Shown: positions 1 to 5,610 of the stretch, piece after piece | Numbering within the stretch: position 1 is the stretch's first letter | Layout: each line of letters starts with the position of its first letter | Assembly (NCBI GenBank): GCA_018818145.1 | Contig: JAHIST010000053.1 | Span: forward strand, 1 to 9,000 | DNA: 9,000 nucleotides | Direction: 5' to 3' | Source: Patescibacteria group bacterium | GTDB lineage: Bacteria > Patescibacteriota > Minisyncoccia > Portnoybacterales > GWB1-42-6 | Notes under the pieces: model-generated | Databases searched by the model: none | The model's input: only the letters and a program-made list of their open reading frames with translations | Told to the model about the DNA's origin: nothing | Translations under genes and position numbers: made by a program

Positions 1-674
1 TAATTTTTATTTTGTTTATTTTAGGAATATGGCAGCTCCGTTCTCAAAACAAGGAAATTAGCCGTTTAATAATATACACGATTGTCGGATTCCTTTTGAT
101 AATGTCTTTTGTGGTTTTGGTTAGCCGTGATCACACAATGGATTTTGCTTGGGCATTCGCCTTGCCTGTTGCCGTGGGTATAAAAAAGATCTTGGACAAA
201 GTTAAGGAAAATTTTTCAGTGCGCTGGAAATATTGCTTACTTGTTACAATAATAAGTTTGGCAATTGCTTATAATTTCGTTTTGGCGGGACGGGTCGCCT
301 GGGGCAGGGTTTATGATCAAAGCAGCTGGCTGAAAGTTAAAGCTTATGAGGATTTAATATCCGCAGAGAATGTATCTGAAAAAGAAATTATCGCTTTCGG
401 AATGCCGGCGTATGACGGCCTGGCCCTAAATTACTTGACTGATAAAAATCTTGTAGCTTTCGCGCCAGAAACCGTGCAGGCGCTTATTGAAAAAGGGGAG
501 CTGCAGAAGGCCTTCTCGGATTATAAAGTAAAATATATTGTTGGCTATCCAGATAAATTGACGCAAGAAATAGTTTCCTCGGCCCAGGTGAAAAATTTAT
601 GTTCCGACGATATTAAAATAATTTATCAGCCGGTCAGCCCGTTGCGTTCGTGGTTGTTAAATATGGTCAAATAA
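1..674 (+). CDS. C-terminal part of a multipass membrane protein, probably a family 39-like (PMT/ArnT-type) glycosyltransferase; 5' end off the window
   Basis: The frame is open to the left edge (codons from position 3), so the TTG at 12 is almost certainly internal. 223 residues are visible, ending in TAA. Hydrophobic segments lie near visible residues 1-10, 24-41, 47-59 and 77-95. They are followed by about 120 mostly soluble residues, a common layout for lipid-linked-sugar glycosyltransferases: a membrane core with a C-terminal extracytoplasmic domain. The catalytic N-terminal loop (acidic pair in family 39) lies outside the window, so the family is inferred from overall shape rather than an active-site motif. 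If correct, the enzyme takes a sugar from a polyprenyl-phosphate donor and transfers it on the outer face of the membrane. It converges on the minus-strand cluster, is separated from it by 88 bp, and so belongs to a different transcript. An O-antigen-ligase-like or other multipass enzyme is the main alternative. Confidence 0.6.
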   Translation, partial: IFILFILGIWQLRSQNKEISRLIIYTIVGFLLIMSFVVLVSRDHTMDFAWAFALPVAVGIKKILDKVKENFSVRWKYCLLVTIISLAIAYNFVLAGRVAWGRVYDQSSWLKVKAYEDLISAENVSEKEIIAFGMPAYDGLALNYLTDKNLVAFAPETVQALIEKGELQKAFSDYKVKYIVGYPDKLTQEIVSSAQVKNLCSDDIKIIYQPVSPLRSWLLNMVK

Positions 675-693
675 ACCGCTAGTAATGGTTTAT
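671..693. repeat. Perfect 7-bp inverted repeat at the end of the plus-strand gene
   Basis: ATAAACC (671-677) and GGTTTAT (687-693) are exact inverted copies around a 9-nt loop. The left arm includes the TAA stop of the plus-strand gene. Read on the minus strand, the hairpin is followed by TTGAC rather than a clean U tract. It could act as a weak terminator for the leftward transcript or simply as a 3'-end stabilising hairpin. The pairing is seen directly; the function is inference. Confidence 0.35.
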
Positions 694-719
694 ATACTGC
701 TAACTTTATTTAAATTGTC

Positions 720-737
720 GAGCCGCCAGCGGCTTTT
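720..737 (+). terminator. Probable rho-independent terminator of the plus-strand gene
   Basis: AGCCG (721-725) pairs with CGGCT (730-734) around the loop CCAG, extended by a G-U pair at 720/735. It runs straight into TTTT (734-737), then CT. The stem is GC-rich in an otherwise AT-rich gap and sits 46 bp past the stop codon of the plus-strand gene. On the opposite strand the same stem is followed by CGACAA, so it works better rightward. The U tract is short, so termination may be partial. Confidence 0.5.
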
Positions 738-743
738 CTATAA

Positions 744-769
744 TCTCTGATTAGAAAGATAATTAGAGG
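744..769 (+). repeat. Second hairpin in the convergent gap, overlapping the last codons of the minus-strand gene
   Basis: CTCTGATTA (745-753) pairs with TAATTAGAG (760-768) around the loop GAAAGA. In plus-strand RNA the single irregular pair is a G-U wobble (749/764) and a further U-G pair closes at 744/769. In minus-strand RNA those positions become mismatches, so the structure is better in the rightward transcript. A T6 run follows at 775-780 after five unpaired bases. It may be a backup rightward terminator that protects the convergent gene from read-through. The pairing is seen directly; the role is inferred. Confidence 0.3.
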
Positions 770-1686
770 GGTGGTTTTTTGAGCCAGCAGAAAAAGGAAA
801 GGACGGCTAGCGCTACCAAACCAATTAGAATTAGCAGGGAGAAAAGAATAATTTGTTCTTTGCTTATACCAAAGGGCGAGAGTAAAAAAATTAAAATTGT
901 TTCTCTAGTGCCAATGTTTAGGATTGAGATAGGCAGGAAAGTGGCAATAACAATCAAAGCGGCGGTAAAAGAAAGATAAAAGAAGTCGACATGAGCGCTC
1001 AAGCCGATGCTGGCAGCCGTTAAATAAAAATAAATAAAATACATTGACCAGATGATAACGGTGATAGAAAAAATCGATATTAAGTATTTATAGTTGAATT
1101 TTTTGAGCTCTGATAGGACAATTTTAAAAGAATTTCTTAGCCGCTGATTCTTATAAATAAGAAAAAAGATTGAGACGGCAATCACAATAATTAAAATAAA
1201 CCACCACGCCGCAACGGCGAAATTGAACGGGAGGTCGGGAATGAGAGGTAAGGAAATTAAGCTGATGCCCACAAATAAAAAGGCAAAGACGAGATCGCTG
1301 AATTTATCTAAAAAAACATTTAGAAAAGACTTGGTTAAAGAATGCTTATCTTTTTTCAGATGAACCACTCGGCTAAAATCACCGATCTTGCCCGGCGTGA
1401 TTAAGCCCAAAAGAGTGGCTGATCCAAACATTAAAATTGCTTCTTTGGTCGAATAGTGGATATTTTGCGCATCCATTATTTTTTTCCAGCGGTAGGATTG
1501 TACAAACATTGTCGGCAAATAAAGTGATAAAGCCAGGATAAAATAAAGAAAGTTTATTTTGGAGAAGGAGTCTTTTAGATGACCGAAGTCAACGTCTCTC
1601 AAAATCCAGAAGAAAATAAAAAAGCCGATAAGTATGTAGCTTTTTTTAAGCAGTTTTTTTAGGAAATTTTTCATAACAAACGACAT
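763..1686 (-). CDS. Multipass membrane protein of the LPG-synthase-TM / UPF0104 family
   Basis: 307 residues with about seven or eight hydrophobic segments (near 16-30, 45-62, 86-98, 131-150, 158-178, 203-225, 235-256, 277-300). Family signatures are TPGKIGDFSR at 97-106, matching the conserved PG-x-x-G-[DE]-x-x-R loop, and NIGTRE at 257-262, matching the G-x-RE motif near the last helices. Known relatives include the membrane half of MprF (lysyl-phosphatidylglycerol synthase/flippase) and AglD-type proteins in glycosylation clusters. There is no soluble aminoacyl-transferase domain here, so a lysyl-PG synthase role is unlikely. Flipping a lipid, or acting on a lipid-linked sugar, is more plausible. 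The start is uncertain: ATG at 1686 or the in-frame ATG four codons later (1674), neither with a clear ribosome-binding site. It lies 46 bp after the preceding gene, the largest gap in the cluster, and may have its own promoter. Confidence 0.85.
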   Translation of the reverse strand: MSFVMKNFLKKLLKKSYILIGFFIFFWILRDVDFGHLKDSFSKINFLYFILALSLYLPTMFVQSYRWKKIMDAQNIHYSTKEAILMFGSATLLGLITPGKIGDFSRVVHLKKDKHSLTKSFLNVFLDKFSDLVFAFLFVGISLISLPLIPDLPFNFAVAAWWFILIIVIAVSIFFLIYKNQRLRNSFKIVLSELKKFNYKYLISIFSITVIIWSMYFIYFYLTAASIGLSAHVDFFYLSFTAALIVIATFLPISILNIGTRETILIFLLSPFGISKEQIILFSLLILIGLVALAVLSFFCWLKKPPL

Positions 1687-1692
1687 TCTCGC

Positions 1693-1704
1693 ATTCTTAA
1701 GAAT
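1693..1704. repeat. 12-bp perfect palindrome just upstream of the membrane-protein start
   Basis: The bases ATTCTTAAGAAT are a perfect palindrome ending 7 bp before the ATG at 1686 and overlapping the candidate -10 box. A dyad there could be an operator site or a small hairpin occluding initiation. In AT-rich DNA a 12-bp palindrome can also arise by chance. No regulator gene is visible in the window. Confidence 0.25.
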
Positions 1705-1728
1705 ATAAAAATGTTATTTTTTTGTCAG
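1700..1728 (-). promoter_or_regulatory. Candidate sigma-70-type promoter for the LPG-synthase-TM family gene
   Basis: On the minus strand, CTGACA (1728-1723) matches five of six bases of the -35 consensus. After a 17-base spacer, TATTCT (1705-1700) matches four of six of the -10 consensus. An overlapping TATATT (1707-1702) matches five of six but at a 15-base spacing. It lies in the largest intergenic gap of the cluster. Transcription would start only a few bases before the ATG, giving a very short leader. AT-rich gaps often contain such matches by chance. Confidence 0.3.
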
Positions 1729-1732
1729 CATA

Positions 1733-2749
1733 TTAAGGAGGCGTTACTTTTTCTGCCAACTTTTTTTGCCATTTGAAAAATATATCAGGATAAGTCGTCC
1801 AAACATCACAGTTTTTGCAGACGGATATTTTATCGTATTGGCCGGTTAGGTGGTAATGACGGAAAAGCTTAAGTTGTTTGCCGCGCCAAACCTTATGAAG
1901 GCTTTCTTTGGTGGCATCGCCGATGACTGCCTCGCGGAAAGTGTCGTTGCAGCAAATGATTACTTGGCCGTCCCAGGTGATGCCCGGCGAGAACCAGAGG
2001 TGATAACAGGGATAGCGTCGGGTCTTTATTTCCCGACTGCTTTCAATGCGTCCGCCAAAATTATGCGGCTCTCTTACATCAATCGTTATCGGCAACGAAT
2101 TCCATTTGCGATAGAAATTAGTAATTTCTCCCTTTTCTTCTTTGGAAATCACTAAGCGCAGATGAATTTTGGGTAGGTGGGTGCTTGTTTCTTTTTTTAG
2201 CTTAATTAAATTTTTAATATTAGTCTCAACTCGGTCAAGATTATTGGTGCCGGTTATTTTTTGATAATGCTCGTTGGTTGAGGCGTGGATGCTCACAAAT
2301 ATTTTATCCAGTTTTGAAGTGATCAAATCTCGGCCAATTTGTCCTGAAAGTAAAACAGCGTTGGTGGTGAGCAAAATAGTATTTTTTTGATTTTTATTTT
2401 TGATATAGTTAATCAGCTCGGACAGATTTTGGTATAACAACGGCTCGCCAAAGAGGTGCAGCGAGAAAGTGCGCGGTCCAAAAGCGGTCGCCTCATCCAC
2501 GATTTTTTTAGCCAGGCCTAAATCCAGGAAGCCGATTTTTATTGGGGCAAGGTTTCGGGCACACATTTGGCACCGTAAATTACAGGCACTGGTAGTTTCT
2601 AAAAAAATGTGTGAGGGGAAATTTTTATCAATTAGTCTTTGGGCGACGATTTTATAAGGGATAGTCAAAATTGCCGATTTTTTTATCAGTTCGGAAAATT
2701 TATCGGTGTTTATTTTTGAAAGAAAAAAAGAAACAATTCCCAGATACAT
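1733..2749 (-). CDS. Radical SAM protein with a SPASM-like C-terminal domain
   Basis: 338 residues. The [4Fe-4S]-SAM motif is C56-x3-C60-x2-C63 in a strand typical of the family (SACNLRCQMCARN). A GEP motif at 101-103, in the usual SAM amino-group position, follows. The C-terminus carries C248, the pair C266/C267 and C311-x2-C314, a spacing resembling SPASM or twitch domains that hold an auxiliary Fe-S cluster. Such enzymes start radical chemistry from 5'-deoxyadenosine on peptides, sugars or other small molecules; the substrate here is unknown. There is no RiPP precursor or partner gene beside it, so a glycan- or lipid-directed role fits the neighbourhood better. It starts 20 bp after the B12-radical SAM gene, with no Shine-Dalgarno motif, in the same presumed transcript. 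The first 45 residues are partly hydrophobic and precede the radical SAM core, perhaps as a membrane-contact segment. Confidence 0.88.
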   Translation of the reverse strand: MYLGIVSFFLSKINTDKFSELIKKSAILTIPYKIVAQRLIDKNFPSHIFLETTSACNLRCQMCARNLAPIKIGFLDLGLAKKIVDEATAFGPRTFSLHLFGEPLLYQNLSELINYIKNKNQKNTILLTTNAVLLSGQIGRDLITSKLDKIFVSIHASTNEHYQKITGTNNLDRVETNIKNLIKLKKETSTHLPKIHLRLVISKEEKGEITNFYRKWNSLPITIDVREPHNFGGRIESSREIKTRRYPCYHLWFSPGITWDGQVIICCNDTFREAVIGDATKESLHKVWRGKQLKLFRHYHLTGQYDKISVCKNCDVWTTYPDIFFKWQKKLAEKVTPP

Positions 2750-2769
2750 GTTAATAAATATTTAATTTT

Positions 2770-4206
2770 TTACGATTTTTTGAATAGTATCCTAATTAGT
2801 ATCCGTAAGCCCTCGAGCAAAGTTTTTATTCCGTCGCGGGAGGCCAAAAGTCGCAGTTTCCTTTTGATATATTTTGGCCGCAGATAGAATTCTCTAAAAG
2901 CTCTCTTTTGCCAGTAGACCAGGCGCTCTTTAGAAACATTTTTTTGCACCAAAATCGGAGAAGTGTTGGTGAGCGGCGCAAATTCCTCCCAGCGGGTTTG
3001 GCTGTTAATACTGCCGATTTGTTTGGCAATAGTATAAAGGTCGGTGCCCGGAAAGGGCGAGGTGATAAAAAAGGTGGCATTGTCCAGGGGCAGGCTTTTG
3101 GCAAATTTTATGGTTTCTTTTATAGTTTCTTCGGTTTCGCCGACGTTCCCCAGCATGAAGCTGGCATGAACCGCGATATTATTCTCCGCCACAATTTGCA
3201 CGGCTTGGTGCGCCATCTGAAGCGTGGTATTTTTGCGCATTAAATTTAGAATTTCTTGCGACCCGCTTTCCAAGCCAAAAGAGATTTTTTTACAGCCGGC
3301 CTGTTCCATAATTTTAATCAGTTCTTGGTCAATGGTGTTGGCGCGCGAAAAACAAATCCAAGAAATATTTAGGCGGCGGTCAATCAATCCTTGGCAAATT
3401 TCCATGACGCGCTCGCGGTTAACGGTAAAAGTGTCGTCAAAAAAATTAAATTCTTTTAAGTTGTATTTTTTGATACATTCTTCAATTTCCGCCAAAACAT
3501 TCTGTGCTGAGCGAAAGCGCAATTGTCCGCGCCAAACAACGCGGGAGCAGCAGTGGATGCAGTTAAAAGGGCAGCCGCGGGAAGTTAAAATGGGCGTGGC
3601 GTTTTCTTCGCTGACCTTTTTGGTCGGCGCAGAATAGTAAAGTGGTAAATTAAATAAGTCGCGCGCCGGAAAAGGCAGATCGTCTAGGCTTTGAATAAGC
3701 CGACGGGGTTCATTGATGGTTATCTTTTCGCCTGAGCGCCAGGCTAATCCCGCTATTTTTGAAAATTCCGGTTGATTTTGTTTAAAGGATTCGATTAATT
3801 CGTAAAAAGTTATTTCTCCTTCACCAAAAATCGCAAAATCAGCGCCGGTTTCCCGAAGCGATTGCTCAGGCATAACGCTTGGATGAATTCCGCCCAAAAC
3901 AGTTTGGCTGGCGGGCAGGATTTCTTTAATCAATTTGACCAGGCGGCCAACATGAGCCATGGTTGGCGTGGGGCAGGTTAGACCGCAAACATCCGCCTTA
4001 GCTTTTTTTATCCGGTCTTTTATTTGGCCGTAATTTAAGCCTTCAACTTCCGTGTCCAAAATTTCTATTTGGTCGTTAGTTCTTGATCGCAAGAAAGCCG
4101 CGACATAAGCCAGGCCCAGCGAGAGCATATGGCCGCCGGACTCTTTCATGCCCTCAAAATTAGTATAAGGCGGATTAATTAAAAGTATTTTTAATTGAGA
4201 TTTCAT
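2770..4206 (-). CDS. B12-binding-domain radical SAM enzyme, copy B (BchE-like architecture)
   Basis: 478 residues from the chosen ATG at 4206. The N-terminal 1-145 is a Rossmann-like B12-binding domain: KILLINPP near the start, ILDTEVEG at 49-56, VLGGIHPS at 103-110 and FGEGE at 127-131. The radical SAM core begins at about 205 with C212-x3-C216-x2-C219, followed by FFDDTFTVNR near 255-264. A C-terminal helical part carries FYLRPKYI. The histidine of the base-off DxHxxG motif is absent (glutamate in its place), as is usual for this class. Relatives perform cobalamin-dependent methyl transfer to unactivated carbons, or oxidative ring chemistry as in BchE. The chosen ATG sits in a 4-base ATGA overlap with the upstream methyltransferase stop, suggesting translational coupling. 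An ATG three codons earlier (4215) is possible. It is paralogous to the gene at 5611-7023. Confidence 0.9.
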   Translation of the reverse strand: MKSQLKILLINPPYTNFEGMKESGGHMLSLGLAYVAAFLRSRTNDQIEILDTEVEGLNYGQIKDRIKKAKADVCGLTCPTPTMAHVGRLVKLIKEILPASQTVLGGIHPSVMPEQSLRETGADFAIFGEGEITFYELIESFKQNQPEFSKIAGLAWRSGEKITINEPRRLIQSLDDLPFPARDLFNLPLYYSAPTKKVSEENATPILTSRGCPFNCIHCCSRVVWRGQLRFRSAQNVLAEIEECIKKYNLKEFNFFDDTFTVNRERVMEICQGLIDRRLNISWICFSRANTIDQELIKIMEQAGCKKISFGLESGSQEILNLMRKNTTLQMAHQAVQIVAENNIAVHASFMLGNVGETEETIKETIKFAKSLPLDNATFFITSPFPGTDLYTIAKQIGSINSQTRWEEFAPLTNTSPILVQKNVSKERLVYWQKRAFREFYLRPKYIKRKLRLLASRDGIKTLLEGLRILIRILFKKS

Positions 4207-4835
4207 TTTTGACATTTGACGACAAAATAGATCGGTAAAAAAGAGAAAAGCTTTTTGACGTTTTTTATCGTTAGGTTTTTCTTTAATTTCTCCAAAATTA
4301 AATTATGGTCGGAGCGATGGAGGTCAAAATGCAAATTGCGCTTGATCAGTATACAATAAAGCTGCATTAATTTGCGGCCAGAAGGAAAGCCTAAAACAAT
4401 CAGGCCGCCTTTTTTTACTACTCGCTTGATTTCTAAAATGGCTTTTTCCACGTCCTCTGGCCTTAAGTGTTCTAGGGCACTGATACAAACGATAGCGTCA
4501 AAAAAATTATTAGGAAAGGGCATGGCGGTGACGCTACCGGTTAGGAGTTGTACTTGGAGATTTTCTTTTTTTAGCATAGGTTCGGTTTCTTTTTTGGCTT
4601 CTGGGAAAACCTCCAAGCCATAAAGATTTTTACTTAGCTTGGCTAATTCAGGAAAGAAAACTCCGCTGCCGTAGCCTATTTCGAGCAAGTTTTCATAAGG
4701 AACAGCAGCCTTTAAAAAGTCTAGGGCCATTTGCAGTCTTTTAATGTAAATGTGTCTGATAAGAGGCTGATGATAGCGCTGGGGCGGATTCTCGGGATTG
4801 CTGGTCTTAAGGTTTTCTTTTTGAGGTAATTGCAT
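4203..4835 (-). CDS. Class I SAM-dependent methyltransferase (type 11-like)
   Basis: 210 residues. Motif I is canonical, LLEIGYGSG at 50-58 (E/D-x-G-x-G-x-G). E75 lies in the position that normally binds the SAM ribose. FDAIVCISALEHL at 112-124 is motif post-II/III, and KKGGLIVLGFPSG at 141-153 is the late strand-loop typical of Methyltransf_11. The C-terminal part, rich in lysine and aromatic residues, probably forms the acceptor site. Such enzymes methylate small molecules, sugars or quinone-like rings; the acceptor cannot be named. The gene starts 9 bp after the upstream methyltransferase and ends in the ATGA overlap with the B12-radical SAM gene. The N-terminal 25 residues are polar and proline/asparagine-rich and look disordered. 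No ribosome-binding site precedes the ATG. Confidence 0.88.
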   Translation of the reverse strand: MQLPQKENLKTSNPENPPQRYHQPLIRHIYIKRLQMALDFLKAAVPYENLLEIGYGSGVFFPELAKLSKNLYGLEVFPEAKKETEPMLKKENLQVQLLTGSVTAMPFPNNFFDAIVCISALEHLRPEDVEKAILEIKRVVKKGGLIVLGFPSGRKLMQLYCILIKRNLHFDLHRSDHNLILEKLKKNLTIKNVKKLFSFLPIYFVVKCQK

Positions 4836-4844
4836 GTTTTTATT

Positions 4845-5606
4845 CTAATTTTTCTGGCAAATAAAAATGCGCCGCAGGCCCAGGGAATTCAAGATAGAAG
4901 CCGGCAATTTTTTTTCTAAGTATTCGCCTAATTTAATTAGTTTTTTGGGGCCGCCCGGGATTAAAACCGTGGTTTGCCGGGCGATGATTTTAAAGTTATT
5001 TTTGGTCAGCTCTTTGGCGACAAAATTTTTTCGCAAAAAAGTATGCGGCCCTTCGCTGTGGTGGAATTTGAAAACCGCGGCTAAAGAATGGATTGTCTCC
5101 CACAAGATGTTGGGCATTGTTAAAACCAGGATGCCGCCGGGTTTGATAATGCGGCTAATCTCTTTCAAGAAAAGAGAAGGCTGAGCAATGTGTTCTATCG
5201 TTTCAAAACATAAAATATTGTCAAATTGCTTATCGGCAAACGGCAGGGGGAGCTGGGTGAAAATTTTTAATTCATATTCCAGGTCAGTTTCTTTAAGCCG
5301 TTCGCGGCAAAGCTGCAGCATTTTTTCTGAAACATCGGCGCAAACCACCTTTTTTATTTTGCCGCGTTGCCAGTAATAAAAAGTACCGTTGCCCGTGCGG
5401 GTGCAGATATCCAGGGTTTCGCCGGGTTCAATTTCCGGATAAAGCGCAAAGCTGTCAACAAAACGGCGGAAATAAGAATAAGTTCGTTCGTTAATATCGT
5501 CGTAATCGGTGGTGGCGTCCCAGTGCGCGCCCACTTCTTGGAATGTCCAATCTTTTTGCCTCTGATATTTTATTTCTTGAATAATTCGAGATATAAAAGC
5601 TTGCAT
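4845..5606 (-). CDS. Class I SAM-dependent methyltransferase with a divergent motif I
   Basis: 253 residues. TLDICTRTGNG at 64-74 occupies motif I, but the first two glycines of the usual D-x-G-x-G-x-G are Cys and Arg. The third is kept and followed by Asn-Gly. D91 (CADVSEKML) matches the acidic ribose-binding position. LPLPFADKQFDNILCFETIEHI (split as LPLPFADKQ at 119-127 and FDNILCFETIEHI at 128-140) and IKPGGILVLTMPN at 154-166 are typical of Methyltransf_11 enzymes. The N-terminal 60 residues, rich in aromatic and charged residues (WTFQEVGAHWD), may form a lid over the acceptor. The gene begins 4 bp after the upstream B12-radical SAM stop and is followed 9 bp later by the second methyltransferase. 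It uses TAG as stop. Sequence similarity to its neighbour is confined to the fold motifs, so a recent duplication is not evident. Confidence 0.86.
   Translation of the reverse strand: MQAFISRIIQEIKYQRQKDWTFQEVGAHWDATTDYDDINERTYSYFRRFVDSFALYPEIEPGETLDICTRTGNGTFYYWQRGKIKKVVCADVSEKMLQLCRERLKETDLEYELKIFTQLPLPFADKQFDNILCFETIEHIAQPSLFLKEISRIIKPGGILVLTMPNILWETIHSLAAVFKFHHSEGPHTFLRKNFVAKELTKNNFKIIARQTTVLIPGGPKKLIKLGEYLEKKLPASILNSLGLRRIFICQKN
4952..4983. repeat. GC-rich nested inverted repeat inside the methyltransferase gene
   Basis: CGCCCGG (4952-4958) and CCGGGCG (4977-4983) are exact inverted copies. Inside them AAACC (4964-4968) and GGTTT (4971-4975) pair around GT. The result is a 7-bp outer and 5-bp inner stem with an asymmetric internal loop. 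It lies in the coding region for the PGGPKK segment near the 3' end. It may simply reflect codon choice or may fold in the mRNA. Confidence 0.3.
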
Positions 5607-5610
5607 TAAA

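Noticed and set aside
779..979. Short plus-strand open frame opposite the LPG-synthase-TM family gene
   Set aside because: Antisense to a clearly conserved gene, with a basic low-complexity translation and no motif; an overlap shadow. The same applies to plus-strand frames at 1850-2155, 2469-2657, 2908-3243, 3224-3637, 4372-4623, 4867-5184, 5188-5376, 5367-5609, 6869-7072, 7817-8005 and 8676-8861.
4203..4205. TGA read as glycine (recoded genetic code of some CPR lineages)
   Set aside because: TGA terminates two genes exactly at the junction with the next start (4203-4205 and 7924-7926), and none of the long conserved frames contains an internal TGA.
4207..4215. Upstream ATG giving copy B of the B12-radical SAM enzyme three extra residues
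   Set aside because: The ATG at 4206 lies in a classic ATGA stop/start overlap with the preceding methyltransferase and gives the usual family N-terminus (MKSQLKILLINPP). The longer form cannot be excluded.
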